Notes: generated from the sequence alone by a model not told the origin. A stretch of DNA of 64,000 bases from an uncultured Bacteriovorax sp. (GCA_946481315.1 CAMLMH010000002.1:186001-250000), one strand, 5' to 3'. Shown: positions 27,324 through 36,380, numbered from the stretch's first letter. Made by a program: numbers and translations.

Positions 27324-28886
27324 ATGAAAATACCTTTCTCCAAAAATATCTGGATCGTGGATTTTGGGTCGCAATACACTCAGCTTATTACCCGCAAAAC
27401 CAGAGAGCTGGGATATTCTTCGGAAATCATATCTCTTAAGGAGTGTGAAAGAAGATTTGAAAAGCTGGATTACCCTCATTGCCTGGTTCTCTCCGGCGGG
27501 CCTCAATCCGTTTTTGAAGATACCCATGATTACTCTTTTATTTTTAAACAAGAAAAAATTCCTGTGCTCGGTATCTGTTATGGTATGCAGTTACTGGGGA
27601 AATATTTTGGCGGTATTGTAGAAAAAGGAATTATCGGAGAGTACGGTCACGCAGATATTCATTTTACTAACGGATTCCGTATCAGAAACTGTCCTGATAA
27701 AAGCAGTGTCTGGATGAGCCATTCTGATCATGTCAGTCTCGTTCCTAAAGACTTTGAAGTCATAATCAAAAGTTCCAATCAACTCGTGGCCGGAATCAAA
27801 CATAACAAATTACCGGTAATGGGGCTACAGTTTCATCCGGAAGTTGAACATTCCAAACATGGGAAGCTTTTGCTGGAATATTTTTATCATGATATCGCCA
27901 AATTGCACCGCGACTGGGACGCCAAAGAAATGATGGAGGAAGCCATCGCACAGGTCAAAGATATTGGAGCGAAAAAAGTATTGTGTGCATTTTCCGGCGG
28001 CGTTGATTCATTGGTAGCAGCTACTCTTAGTTCTAAAGTTTTAGGTGGAAATCTTTACTGTTTTTTTGTCGATACCGGATTACTGCGGCTACAAGATTAT
28101 CAGCATATTAAAATTTTGCAGGATAAAACAAACCTGAATATCGAAATTATCGATGCCCGAAAGGAATTCGAGGATGCTTTAAAAGGTATTGATGATCCCG
28201 AAGTGAAACGGAAGACCATCGGACGATTGTTTATTGAAGTTTTCGATCAAAAGGTAAAACACTTTCAACAAGAACACAATATTCTCTTTGAATATCTTTT
28301 GCAGGGAACTCTTTATCCGGACGTGATAGAGTCTCTCTCTCCTTTAGGAAAAGATGGTAAATCTTCAACGATTAAATCTCATCACAACGTAGGTGGTTTG
28401 CCGGAAAAAATGAATCTTAAATTACTTGAACCACTTCGCCATTTATTTAAAGACGAAGTCCGGGAAATGGGTATTGGCCTGGGACTTGAAAGAGACTGGG
28501 TTTTTAGACATCCATTTCCTGGACCGGGACTTGGGGTACGAATCCTCGGAGAAATTACAAAAGAAGCTGTTCGCATGGTGCAGGAGAGTGATCAGATTCT
28601 TTATGAAGAATTACTGGCGGCAAAGCTTTATCAGTCAACATGGCAGGCCTTTACAGTTTTTCTTCCGGTTAAAACAGTGGGAGTCAAAGGTGACGGACGC
28701 GTTTATGAACATGTTATTTGCCTGCGTATGGTGAATTCATCAGACGGAATGACTGCCAACTGGTCACATTTTCCGCATGAATTTCTGGAGGCCGTTTCAC
28801 GAAGAATAACCAATGAAGTAAGAGGAATAACCCGGGTCGTTTACGATATTACATCGAAACCACCCGGTACTATTGAATGGGAATAA
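27324..28886 (+). CDS. guaA: GMP synthase (glutamine-hydrolysing)
   Basis: Converts XMP to GMP using glutamine nitrogen. The glutaminase half has GICYGMQLLG with the catalytic cysteine and the QFHPEVEHS histidine segment; the synthetase half has the PP-loop AFSGGVDSLVAA, and the C-terminal dimer domain ends KPPGTIEWE as in the family. Length 520 is normal. Only one base separates its stop from the stop of the convergent regulator gene. Confidence 0.96.
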   Translation: MKIPFSKNIWIVDFGSQYTQLITRKTRELGYSSEIISLKECERRFEKLDYPHCLVLSGGPQSVFEDTHDYSFIFKQEKIPVLGICYGMQLLGKYFGGIVEKGIIGEYGHADIHFTNGFRIRNCPDKSSVWMSHSDHVSLVPKDFEVIIKSSNQLVAGIKHNKLPVMGLQFHPEVEHSKHGKLLLEYFYHDIAKLHRDWDAKEMMEEAIAQVKDIGAKKVLCAFSGGVDSLVAATLSSKVLGGNLYCFFVDTGLLRLQDYQHIKILQDKTNLNIEIIDARKEFEDALKGIDDPEVKRKTIGRLFIEVFDQKVKHFQQEHNILFEYLLQGTLYPDVIESLSPLGKDGKSSTIKSHHNVGGLPEKMNLKLLEPLRHLFKDEVREMGIGLGLERDWVFRHPFPGPGLGVRILGEITKEAVRMVQESDQILYEELLAAKLYQSTWQAFTVFLPVKTVGVKGDGRVYEHVICLRMVNSSDGMTANWSHFPHEFLEAVSRRITNEVRGITRVVYDITSKPPGTIEWE

Positions 28887-28887
28887 T

Positions 28888-29445
28888 TTATTTTTCTGCC
28901 GGTAATTTGGATAATGATAATAGATCATCAAGAAAAAAGGCACTGAGTTCCATTCTTCCACCCAGCTGACTTTTTTTATAAATCTGACTTGACTGCTGAC
29001 GAACTGTACTTTCAGAAGAACCCCGTATATCGGCTATCTCTTTCATTGAGAGACCTTTAATCAACAAGAGAGCTATTTCCTTTTCACTTCGGGTAAAAGT
29101 CCATGAGTTAAATTGTTCATCAATATATTGAAGGAATTCGTCAGATAAATGATCAATTCTTTTTTTAAAATTCTCCTGCTCTTTTTTTAACTGCACATTC
29201 AATTCATTGAGATCAGCAATTTTGATTTCGAAAGACCGCATTTCACTACTTTGCCATTTTATAATCCGGTATTGAAAAATAGCCCCAATAAAGGATAAGA
29301 ACCAAAGTGCACCTTCATGTAACAGATGGGAGAGAGAAACCCCTTCCTGCATATCAAGAACTATGTCGGAAAATGCGAATAAACTGGTCAAGAGAAGTGC
29401 CAGAAAGGTCAGAATTTTAATTCTATTTTCTTGTACATTTGTCAT
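28888..29445 (-). CDS. Membrane-anchored LuxR-type (GerE-fold) regulator
   Basis: A 185-residue protein with two N-terminal membrane helices (about residues 10-28 and 44-60), a coiled-coil linker (about 65-105) and a C-terminal GerE/LuxR helix-turn-helix (FTRSEKEIALLLIKGLS, then IADIRGSSESTVRQQ). There is no autoinducer-binding or receiver domain, so membrane state or a partner may set its activity. It faces the lipid operon across 97 bases that hold a dyad, so it is the obvious candidate to control that operon. AGGCGA precedes the ATG. Confidence 0.85.
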   Translation of the reverse strand: MTNVQENRIKILTFLALLLTSLFAFSDIVLDMQEGVSLSHLLHEGALWFLSFIGAIFQYRIIKWQSSEMRSFEIKIADLNELNVQLKKEQENFKKRIDHLSDEFLQYIDEQFNSWTFTRSEKEIALLLIKGLSMKEIADIRGSSESTVRQQSSQIYKKSQLGGRMELSAFFLDDLLSLSKLPAEK

Positions 29446-29478
29446 ATAAAGTCGCCTAAATGTCTAAAATTTCATGTG

Positions 29479-29494
29479 TCCTACACCCGTAGGA
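29479..29494. promoter_or_regulatory. Candidate operator dyad between LuxR-type gene and lipid operon
   Basis: Perfect inverted repeat TCCTAC-ACCC-GTAGGA. The right arm with the next bases (CCCGTAGGATCG) resembles the left half of the Vibrio lux box. Its centre lies about 45 bases upstream of the expected start point of the lipid operon, which has a -10-like TATTAT at 29520-29525 but a weak -35 (GATTTA). This is where an activator of the GerE fold would bind. Confidence 0.55.
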
Positions 29495-29519
29495 TCGATT
29501 TAATTGCAAATACCCTGGA

Positions 29520-29525
29520 TATTAT
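29520..29525 (+). promoter_or_regulatory. Candidate -10 element of the lipid operon
   Basis: TATTAT with only a poor -35 at the proper distance, 18 bases before the ATG of the flavoprotein gene. A promoter of this type usually needs an activator, in keeping with the adjacent dyad. Confidence 0.4.
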
Positions 29526-29542
29526 CACTGAGGAGTAATCGC

Positions 29543-30718
29543 ATGTCAGTGAATAAAACAAGAAATTCCGGCATTTCAATAGGAGTTGTCGGCGCTGGTC
29601 CGGCGGGTGCGCTGGTTGCCACTTTACTGGCCTACAATGGTTTTAGGGTTTCACTCTTTGAAAGGCAAAGGCAGATAAAAAGAAAAATTTGTGGTGAATA
29701 CCTCTGTCCAAAAGGTCTGGATTTGTTAACTGACTTAGGAATTGTTGACTATTTGACCAGGGATTTTGGTGTGCTCAATGGCATGGTTATTCTCTCACCG
29801 GAAAACACTGCAGTTGAGACAGAATTTCCAAGGAATAAGTACGGTCTGGCCCTGAATCGTGAAGTCTTTGATCAGAGACTCTTACAACTTGCCATTAAAT
29901 GCGGAGTTGAATTTCATAGTGACTGGACTCTCAGTAAAGTTCATCAAAATAAAGATGGAAAGTGGGAAATACAAAACATCGAAGAAGAAAACTTATGTTT
30001 TGATCTCTTGATTGCTGCCGATGGCAGGCAATCAAAAATAGGCCACTACCTTGGACACATAAATGAGCTGAATACAAAAAGAACTGCAATTCATTGTTAT
30101 CTTTCACGTAAAAATTTTAACGGATTGAGAAAAGGTGAGATGCATATCTTCTCCGACGGGTCATACTGTGGCCTCGACCCGATATCAGATACGGAAGTAA
30201 ATTTTTCTCTTGTTGTTGATTCAGAAATATTGAAAGAAAAAAAACCAGAAGATCTAATCAGAACATATATTGAATCTTCAGAGAGGCTAAGGAATCAGCT
30301 TGATTGGAGTAAAATCCAGCCTTCAGAAATTAATATTGTTACTTGCCTAAAAAACAAAAATGACTTCATAGCAGGTTCAAATCTAGCATATGTTGGAGAC
30401 GCGGCAGGTTTTATAGATCCACTTACTGGCGAAGGTATATATAATGCTCTCCTGAACGCTTCCATTCTCGTTCAGTCAATTTTGACTGAAAAGACTATTG
30501 AAAAAGGTTTATTACGCTACAAAAAAGAAAAGAAAATTCAAAGAAGAGAAAAAGAATTTCTTAACCTGTTCTTTCAAACATTGATACGGCACCCTCAGTG
30601 GGTAAATTTCATCGGTAGATTCCTTAAAAAGAAAAAAGCAAGAGGAGATATTTTTATCGGTATTATTGGAAACATTTTTAATCCACTAGAAGGATTGATC
30701 AGACTATTTTTAGTCTAA
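29543..30718 (+). CDS. FAD-dependent oxidoreductase, first gene of phenolic-lipid operon
   Basis: A 391-residue flavoprotein of the PHBH/geranylgeranyl reductase type. FAD motifs: GVVGAGPAGALVA near the N-terminus, the GEYLCPKGL segment, AADGRQSKIG, and GDAAGFIDPLTGEG at about residue 283. ATG 29543 follows AGGAG at 7 bases, so the longer frame to 29504 is not used. Beside a type III PKS it is likely to hydroxylate or reduce the polyketide product, as flavoproteins do in srs-type operons; substrate unknown. It is followed by the PKS after 10 bases. Confidence 0.8.
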   Translation: MSVNKTRNSGISIGVVGAGPAGALVATLLAYNGFRVSLFERQRQIKRKICGEYLCPKGLDLLTDLGIVDYLTRDFGVLNGMVILSPENTAVETEFPRNKYGLALNREVFDQRLLQLAIKCGVEFHSDWTLSKVHQNKDGKWEIQNIEEENLCFDLLIAADGRQSKIGHYLGHINELNTKRTAIHCYLSRKNFNGLRKGEMHIFSDGSYCGLDPISDTEVNFSLVVDSEILKEKKPEDLIRTYIESSERLRNQLDWSKIQPSEINIVTCLKNKNDFIAGSNLAYVGDAAGFIDPLTGEGIYNALLNASILVQSILTEKTIEKGLLRYKKEKKIQRREKEFLNLFFQTLIRHPQWVNFIGRFLKKKKARGDIFIGIIGNIFNPLEGLIRLFLV

Positions 30719-30728
30719 AGAGGTGATC

Positions 30729-31799
30729 ATGGCATACATTCATTCAGTAAAAACGAATTTCCCCAAAAATTATTATGCACAAAAAGAAATAGCGGATGAA
30801 ATTGTCCGTATCTGGCCGGAAAGAAAAAGGCAGGTAGAGCAATTTCATTATTCCTCACAAGTGCATGGAAGACATCTGGCATTGCCTCTGGAGTTTTACA
30901 GACATCTTGGAGATATAGGTGCAAGGTCCAGATTGTGGCTTAAAACTGCAGAAGAATTACAAAAAAGAAATATCGAAGAACTGCTGGCAGGTGCAGGACT
31001 GCGGGCAGATGAAGTTAATATGATCGTCTCAACAACTGTGACTGGACTTGCCATTCCTTCACTGGAAGCAAGGCTGATGAATGTGTTACCTTTTTCACCT
31101 GCAACTAAGCGTCTTCCTGTCTTTGGTTTAGGATGTCTGGGGGGCGTGGCCGGAATAAACAGAACTGTAGATTATCTGAAGGGTCATCCTAAAGATGCTG
31201 TCATTCTCCTGGCGACAGAGCTTTGCTCTCTAACTTTTCAGTTCGATGACCAAAGTGTTGCTAATTTGGTGGGAACAAGTCTGTTTGCAGACGGAGCAGC
31301 AGCAGTTTTAATTGTCGGAAAAGATCATCGGTTGGCACAACAGTCTCCTGTTGAAGTTAACGATGGCCAAAGTTTTTTCTATCCGAATACTGAACATGCA
31401 ATGGGATGGGATATTGTATCGAGCGGTTTTAAAATAGTATTAAGCGGAGATGTACCTAATCTGGTTGAAAAAGAAGTCAGAAAAAATATAGAAGAATTTT
31501 TAACAACTCATAAAATGAATTTGAACGATGTTAATTTTATGGTCAGCCATCCAGGAGGCCCGAAAGTTCTTGAAAAATTGAGTGAAGTCACTGGTAGAAC
31601 TCAAGAGGATTTTCAACTGAGCTGGGATAGTCTGAGAGAAAAAGGAAATATGTCCTCAGTCTCTGTCCTGCATGTGTTAGAAAAGACCCTTAAAAATAAG
31701 AGCAGAAAGGAAAACGAAATAGGGCTTATGATTGCTATGGGGCCTGCATTTTGTTCAGAAGTTTCTTTAATCAGATATCATGGAATTCACAATGAATAA
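30729..31799 (+). CDS. Type III polyketide synthase (chalcone synthase-like)
   Basis: A 356-residue ketosynthase of the chalcone/alkylpyrone synthase family. The catalytic triad is visible: Cys136 in FGLGCLGG, His274 in VSHPGGPK and Asn307 in KGNMSSVSV. Bacterial members such as BpsA and SrsA extend fatty acyl-CoA with malonyl-CoA to alkylpyrones or alkylresorcinols, which go to membranes. GAGG lies before the ATG at 30729; a GTG at 30723 is less likely. It is the core enzyme of the cluster from 29543 to 34943. Confidence 0.92.
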   Translation: MAYIHSVKTNFPKNYYAQKEIADEIVRIWPERKRQVEQFHYSSQVHGRHLALPLEFYRHLGDIGARSRLWLKTAEELQKRNIEELLAGAGLRADEVNMIVSTTVTGLAIPSLEARLMNVLPFSPATKRLPVFGLGCLGGVAGINRTVDYLKGHPKDAVILLATELCSLTFQFDDQSVANLVGTSLFADGAAAVLIVGKDHRLAQQSPVEVNDGQSFFYPNTEHAMGWDIVSSGFKIVLSGDVPNLVEKEVRKNIEEFLTTHKMNLNDVNFMVSHPGGPKVLEKLSEVTGRTQEDFQLSWDSLREKGNMSSVSVLHVLEKTLKNKSRKENEIGLMIAMGPAFCSEVSLIRYHGIHNE

Positions 31800-32922
31800 G
31801 GAATTCTATTTGTTGAACGGAATTCTTTTGTTTTATATATTGCAAAGATTAAGTGAACTGGTGATCAGTAAATCTAATGAAAAATGGCTGAAAGAAAAGT
31901 ACGGTGCTTTGGAAGTTGACCCTGCCGAAACTTTAAGAATGAAAGTTTTTCACAGTTTCTGGTTTGTCAGTCTGATCATTGAAGCAAATATTAAAAAATC
32001 ATTTCAGCCTGATATCGTTTCATTGTTTTGTTACATGGTGTTAGTAGTTTGTCTCACCGTGAGAATTCATACAATGGAAAAATTGAAAAGATTCTGGATT
32101 GTTAAAGTTATGATGATTGAGGGTCAGACGATTACAACCAACGGATTATTTCAATACATTCGACATCCTAATTATTTAATCGTAATTTTGGAACTCTTGT
32201 TCATACCTTTTTTAGTGAAAGCATATTTTACAATGGTTATTTTTACAGTTGCCAATATTTATATTCAATGGGGCAGGATCAAGTTAGAAGAGGAGACCCT
32301 CATGAAAAACAATGAGTACAGGAAAAACTTTATGGATAAAAAACGATTTGTTCCTTATATATTTTCTTTTTTGCTGATGTGTGGATCGCTTCCAGCAGCA
32401 GAAATATCAAAAGTTTATTCAAACTTTCATGAAGCTTCCGCAAGTGAAGACTATATTCGGTTTTCAAGCGAAAGTACAAAAATGGGTATAGTGACAACAC
32501 CATTTACTGGATTTGCAAGACGATTCAGTATCAATTATGAGTTAAAAGACTCCTTAATTGAAAAACTTCTTGTCACAGTTGATGTGAAAGAAATGGATAC
32601 AGATAACACCAGTCGAAATGACAAAATGATAAATACGATTCTGGATTCCGTTCATTCTCCAAAGATTATCGCAGAATTAAACAAACCAGTAATTCTTAAG
32701 GAGGGGGAGCAGATATGCACAATGATTTTTTCAATTAAAGATAAAAAAGTCATGAAGCCAGTCAAATTTACCTTGCTCAGAGGAGAAGACGGAATAAGAA
32801 TAACCGGCAGCACCAGTCTGAAATTGTCAGAAGCTGACCTTCCTGATCCTAGTATATTTATTGCAAAAGTTCGCGATGAATTCGAAATATCATTTTCAGT
32901 GTCTATTCCTAAGGGGAAATAA
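31792..32922 (+). CDS. Isoprenylcysteine methyltransferase-like enzyme fused to a YceI-like domain
   Basis: A 376-residue fusion. Residues 1-180 form a multi-helix membrane protein of the ICMT/PEMT family (GLFQYIRHPNYL is the SAM-binding signature), like BpsB/SrsB, the methyltransferases that go with type III PKSs. Residues 190-376 begin with a second signal-like stretch (about 185-205) and continue with a YceI-type lipid-binding domain (for example FSINYELKD, then VTVDVKEMDT). The methyltransferase part normally ends at the RFVPYIF region, exactly where the fusion begins. In-frame ATGs with ribosome binding sites at 32302 and 32332 could also give a separate periplasmic YceI protein. The first ATG could be 31780 or 31792. 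Confidence 0.8.
   Translation: MNKEFYLLNGILLFYILQRLSELVISKSNEKWLKEKYGALEVDPAETLRMKVFHSFWFVSLIIEANIKKSFQPDIVSLFCYMVLVVCLTVRIHTMEKLKRFWIVKVMMIEGQTITTNGLFQYIRHPNYLIVILELLFIPFLVKAYFTMVIFTVANIYIQWGRIKLEEETLMKNNEYRKNFMDKKRFVPYIFSFLLMCGSLPAAEISKVYSNFHEASASEDYIRFSSESTKMGIVTTPFTGFARRFSINYELKDSLIEKLLVTVDVKEMDTDNTSRNDKMINTILDSVHSPKIIAELNKPVILKEGEQICTMIFSIKDKKVMKPVKFTLLRGEDGIRITGSTSLKLSEADLPDPSIFIAKVRDEFEISFSVSIPKGK
32289..32304 (+). promoter_or_regulatory. Internal ribosome binding site and start inside the fusion gene
   Basis: AGGAG at 32291-32295 with ATG at 32302, in frame with the fusion gene. A second in-frame ATG at 32332 also has AGGA 8 bases upstream and begins with a typical signal peptide (MDKKRFVPYIFSFLL). 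Either would make a free YceI protein of about 196-206 residues. Confidence 0.5.
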
Positions 32923-34943
32923 TGATCAGATGGCTTTTAATAATCATAATGTTTGCTGCCGGAGTAGGAGCTTTAGTGTCTGGACACGACTTAGCTCAAA
33001 GAAATCCGGAGACACTTTTTCTGTCGGAGAAAGGCCTTGCTGATTATTTATCCTTTACCCATTCATTTAATGAAAAGAAATCACTGGTAATAAAGAAAGC
33101 AACTGTTGATGAACACTTGTTTTTCAAACAAGTAGAGCGCTTAAAAAAACTTTGCAGTGGTAACTGCGAAATTATTACTTCCAGGGCAATACAAAAGAAT
33201 TACAAGTCTTCAGGCCCTGATCTGATAAGCCTGCAAACAGATAAACATATTGCTGTTTTAATAATGGATGATGATGACTTAAGTTTAAAGAATATACTGT
33301 CCTTTGCAGATAAAGATCAGTATTGGGGCGCGGATGACATTTCTGTTGCCGGAACTCCCTATACCAATTTCCTTTTGGATAAGTATTCGCTGGTTATCCA
33401 GGAGCAGTTGTTTCCTCTCATGTTTTTGCTAGGCCTCATTATTTCCGTAGTTTTTGTAAACCATATTGTTCACGCTCTAATCGTTTATCTTCCCTGTCTG
33501 TTTTCTGCCGGTTTTTCGCTTGCCGTTTTAAAGTATTTGCATGGTGAAATGAATATGGTGACATCAATTATTCCGCTAGTAGTGTTTACTGTGGGCTTAG
33601 GTCTTTCATTTCATCTTTATTTTTCTTTAAAAGAACTTCACGGTTTGAGTGAGGTTTTTAACTTTAAGTGGAAACCGTTTTTTTTGATGATTTTTTCCAC
33701 GTATATTGGATTTCTTAGCCTGGCATGGTCTGAAATCTATGTTATTCGCGAATTCGGTTTTATTTCTGCACATCTGGTTCTATGGTGCACGATCTACACC
33801 ATTGGATGGTACTTTCTTTTTGAAAAAATGATTACTAAGAAAAGTGGGTCCCGTTTTCAGTTATTGCAAATTAAGTTTTTCAGAACATCTTTTTCATTCA
33901 AAATGATTGCTGCATTATGCTTATCAGGAGTGATCAGTCTTCTTTTTTATATGCCTAAATTACCTGTGGTCACTGATGCGACAGAGTATTTTCCAGCAGA
34001 GGAGCAAGTTCGAAGAAAAATGTTAGATGTCGTTAAGACTGTTGCGGGAATCCCTTTAGTTGAAGTCAATATAAAATTGCAAAATGAACTAGATACTTCC
34101 AGCATTAAAGAGATTGAAGTCGTAGAAAAGCAATTAATGTCCGAATTGGAAAAAGGCGGAATTAAAATTATTTCTAATAACCGCCTGGTTGAAATGGTAA
34201 ATTCCTTTTATTCAGGAAAAAAAGAGTTGCCCGAAAACTTGCAGAGTTATTTTCTACTCCGGGGACAATTGCCTCCCGGATTACAGGATAGTTATCCATT
34301 AGAAAAAAATTACCGAGTAACGATGACAGGTCCTCCAATGAACGCCGTCGATTATCGCAAACAACTGACAATAATAGAAAAAATTCTTAGTCAGCACTCA
34401 GTACACTATGAACTAAACGGTCTCTATTACAATCTGATGTTGTCCCAGGAAACAATGATAGAGGTGTTAACCAAGAGCTTTGTATCCAGTGCTTTGATAA
34501 TTTTTATTTTTTCTGCATTGTTTTTAAAGACCTTGAAAAAGAATTTGATTTTTATTCTGGTAAGCTTACTTCCTGTAGCTCTTACTTTTGGAGCTATGAA
34601 AATTTTAGGATTTTCTATTAATATAGCGACAGTCATGACATTTTCTATAGCGCTCGGACTTGTTGGTGATTCAAGTTTTCACATCATTTATGCTCAGGAT
34701 GTACGATTTAGAAATTTTGATGAGTATGCTGCCGCAGTTTTATATCCTGTTGTCGGATCCGGGCTGCTCCTGGTGATTTGCTTTTCGATGTTCGCTTTTA
34801 ACTCTTTCATTCCCATCAGACAATTTGGAGGAATTCTGGCCATCATTCTCCTGGTCGGGACGATTGTCGATCTTTATGTCCTGCCGACGCTGCTTTATCA
34901 TTCAGTTGATCATAAAAAAAGTTATGAGCACATATTAAAATAA
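32922..34943 (+). CDS. MMPL/RND-superfamily lipid exporter
   Basis: A 673-residue membrane protein. TM1 is at the N-terminus, a periplasmic domain spans about 25-155, five helices follow (about 160-300), then TM7 (about 325-345), a second periplasmic domain and the last five helices (about 505-660), giving the RND plan of 12. The loops are shorter than in efflux RND pumps, as in MMPL/HpnN-type lipid transporters. It overlaps the fusion gene by one base and closes the cluster, so it probably exports the phenolic lipid. Confidence 0.84.
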   Translation: MIRWLLIIIMFAAGVGALVSGHDLAQRNPETLFLSEKGLADYLSFTHSFNEKKSLVIKKATVDEHLFFKQVERLKKLCSGNCEIITSRAIQKNYKSSGPDLISLQTDKHIAVLIMDDDDLSLKNILSFADKDQYWGADDISVAGTPYTNFLLDKYSLVIQEQLFPLMFLLGLIISVVFVNHIVHALIVYLPCLFSAGFSLAVLKYLHGEMNMVTSIIPLVVFTVGLGLSFHLYFSLKELHGLSEVFNFKWKPFFLMIFSTYIGFLSLAWSEIYVIREFGFISAHLVLWCTIYTIGWYFLFEKMITKKSGSRFQLLQIKFFRTSFSFKMIAALCLSGVISLLFYMPKLPVVTDATEYFPAEEQVRRKMLDVVKTVAGIPLVEVNIKLQNELDTSSIKEIEVVEKQLMSELEKGGIKIISNNRLVEMVNSFYSGKKELPENLQSYFLLRGQLPPGLQDSYPLEKNYRVTMTGPPMNAVDYRKQLTIIEKILSQHSVHYELNGLYYNLMLSQETMIEVLTKSFVSSALIIFIFSALFLKTLKKNLIFILVSLLPVALTFGAMKILGFSINIATVMTFSIALGLVGDSSFHIIYAQDVRFRNFDEYAAAVLYPVVGSGLLLVICFSMFAFNSFIPIRQFGGILAIILLVGTIVDLYVLPTLLYHSVDHKKSYEHILK

Positions 34944-34960
34944 TATGTGCTCAGTGTTTT
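34925..34960. terminator. Intrinsic terminator after the lipid operon
   Basis: A perfect 13-base-pair hairpin, TGAGCACATATTA / TAATATGTGCTCA, around a loop AAA, followed by GTGTTTTTTATTTT. The stop codon of the MMPL gene lies in the stem. It ends the polyketide operon and lies next to the stop of the convergent secreted-protein gene. Confidence 0.85.
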
Positions 34961-35368
34961 TTATTTTGCTGAAGCTGTACAGATAAGCGGAAGTTCTGAT
35001 CTGTTCTTCAGAACAAGAGTAGCAGCTCGACCTGTGGTTTTACCCACTTTCATTGGGCGTAGACCAACGGATAATTCAGCTTCAATATTTGTTTCTCTGT
35101 CAATACCAACATAACGCACCGGTGTTCCTGCTGACATTGGTGGAGGAAGAATTCTTTTTCCGAAAGCATCAAGCTTCAGATCTTCTGATTTTAAATTAAT
35201 CAAAAGACGTGCCTGACCATCTTGGGCCAGATGAACATCAACTGTGGCCACTCTTTTTGTCTGAGAATAAGACTCACATTTAAGTGCAGGTTTAAAAGTC
35301 AAAATCGAACGAGCTTCTGCCGCCTGAAATGAGAGAACAAGTGTTGCAGTTAAAAGTAATGCTTTCAT
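34961..35368 (-). CDS. Secreted protein of unknown function
   Basis: A 135-residue protein with a signal peptide cut after AAEAR and a beta-rich mature part with two cysteines (LKCES and ICTASAK near the ends) that may pair. GGAGG-like bases lie before the ATG (AGGAGGCACTATG). It is a single-gene unit with the terminator shared with the lipid operon. No family recognised. Confidence 0.7.
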   Translation of the reverse strand: MKALLLTATLVLSFQAAEARSILTFKPALKCESYSQTKRVATVDVHLAQDGQARLLINLKSEDLKLDAFGKRILPPPMSAGTPVRYVGIDRETNIEAELSVGLRPMKVGKTTGRAATLVLKNRSELPLICTASAK

Positions 35369-35455
35369 AGTGCCTCCTGATTGTTTTATCTGAAGCTTTA
35401 TAACAGATCTGTAAAAAGAATGTTGAATTGTGAAAAAAGTCTACGAAACTAAAGA

Positions 35456-36373
35456 TTAGTCAAAGAGCGATAGCTGAGGCTTCATTGATTCTTTGGCAGA
35501 AATAAGTTCCCGCGTTTCATGTAAGAGGATCTCACGTTTACTGAAACTGTCTTTGAATGTTTCAATTACAAAGAAACTCATGTCCGGATATTTGTGTTTT
35601 AATTCCCGCATTTCTTCAGTGATGAGCTCAACGTTTTTGTGGTCGTCATCACTCATTCCAAACCTGTGATAAGGGGAGTAGCCATATTCAAGAATGGCCT
35701 TCTCTACACTGGCACGAATAGCGTGTTTTTTTAGTTCAGCTACGCTTTTTTTAAAATCATGATCGCCCAGTTCCGCTCGTACTTCCGGATTAGAAACTGG
35801 ATAGATACTGTGATAATTCGGATCACTCGGGAGATACCCAGACTTGACCATAAGGTTCACACCATCTTTTATAGTTCGCGGATGATGACCGCGGGCCGTG
35901 ATCAGCGATACTGGACGCTGGTTATAAGTCGCATGGTAAAAACAGTTCCACGACGGGGCTTTCCACATAGAATCTACATGCGCCAGGGCCTTTTCAACAT
36001 CTTCAACAAAAATTTGCTTTTTGCCGGCCTTGATTTCCATCGGATTTAAATCGCGATCTCGGAAATAGCGGAATGACCCGTTTTTATCATTAAAATCCAT
36101 GTAGTAATCAGCATAAGGTCCGCTGACACCGATGTTTTTATTTTCGTGAGCAAATTCTGAACTAGACAGCGCAATTTCCTCGCCGGTTTTTTTATGAAAA
36201 ATAATAATGGGTGTGGACAGGAAGGCTACGTTGTCATCGAAATCAAAAAAATAAAATGAACGACCACCTAAGTGGAAGTTCCGGTCAGGTTCCTGTGGAA
36301 TATCGAGTTCAAAACTCAATTGCCCCGGTAACTGAACTGATTTTTTATTCTTTTTCATACTGTTTGCTGCCAT
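35456..36373 (-). CDS. HAD-superfamily-like protein
   Basis: A 305-residue cytoplasmic protein. Motif I is FFDFDDNVAFL (Asp44 and Asp46), motif II LITARGHHP, and motif IV MSDDDHKN, giving the HAD phosphatase order. The region between motifs I and II is long, with cap-like insertions, so the substrate is unclear. The start has only a weak ribosome binding site; an alternative start is the ATG at 36358. It lies 7 bases after the upstream membrane-protein gene, so it is probably the second gene of a two-gene operon. Confidence 0.7.
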   Translation of the reverse strand: MAANSMKKNKKSVQLPGQLSFELDIPQEPDRNFHLGGRSFYFFDFDDNVAFLSTPIIIFHKKTGEEIALSSSEFAHENKNIGVSGPYADYYMDFNDKNGSFRYFRDRDLNPMEIKAGKKQIFVEDVEKALAHVDSMWKAPSWNCFYHATYNQRPVSLITARGHHPRTIKDGVNLMVKSGYLPSDPNYHSIYPVSNPEVRAELGDHDFKKSVAELKKHAIRASVEKAILEYGYSPYHRFGMSDDDHKNVELITEEMRELKHKYPDMSFFVIETFKDSFSKREILLHETRELISAKESMKPQLSLFD

Positions 36374-36380
36374 AAATCTA

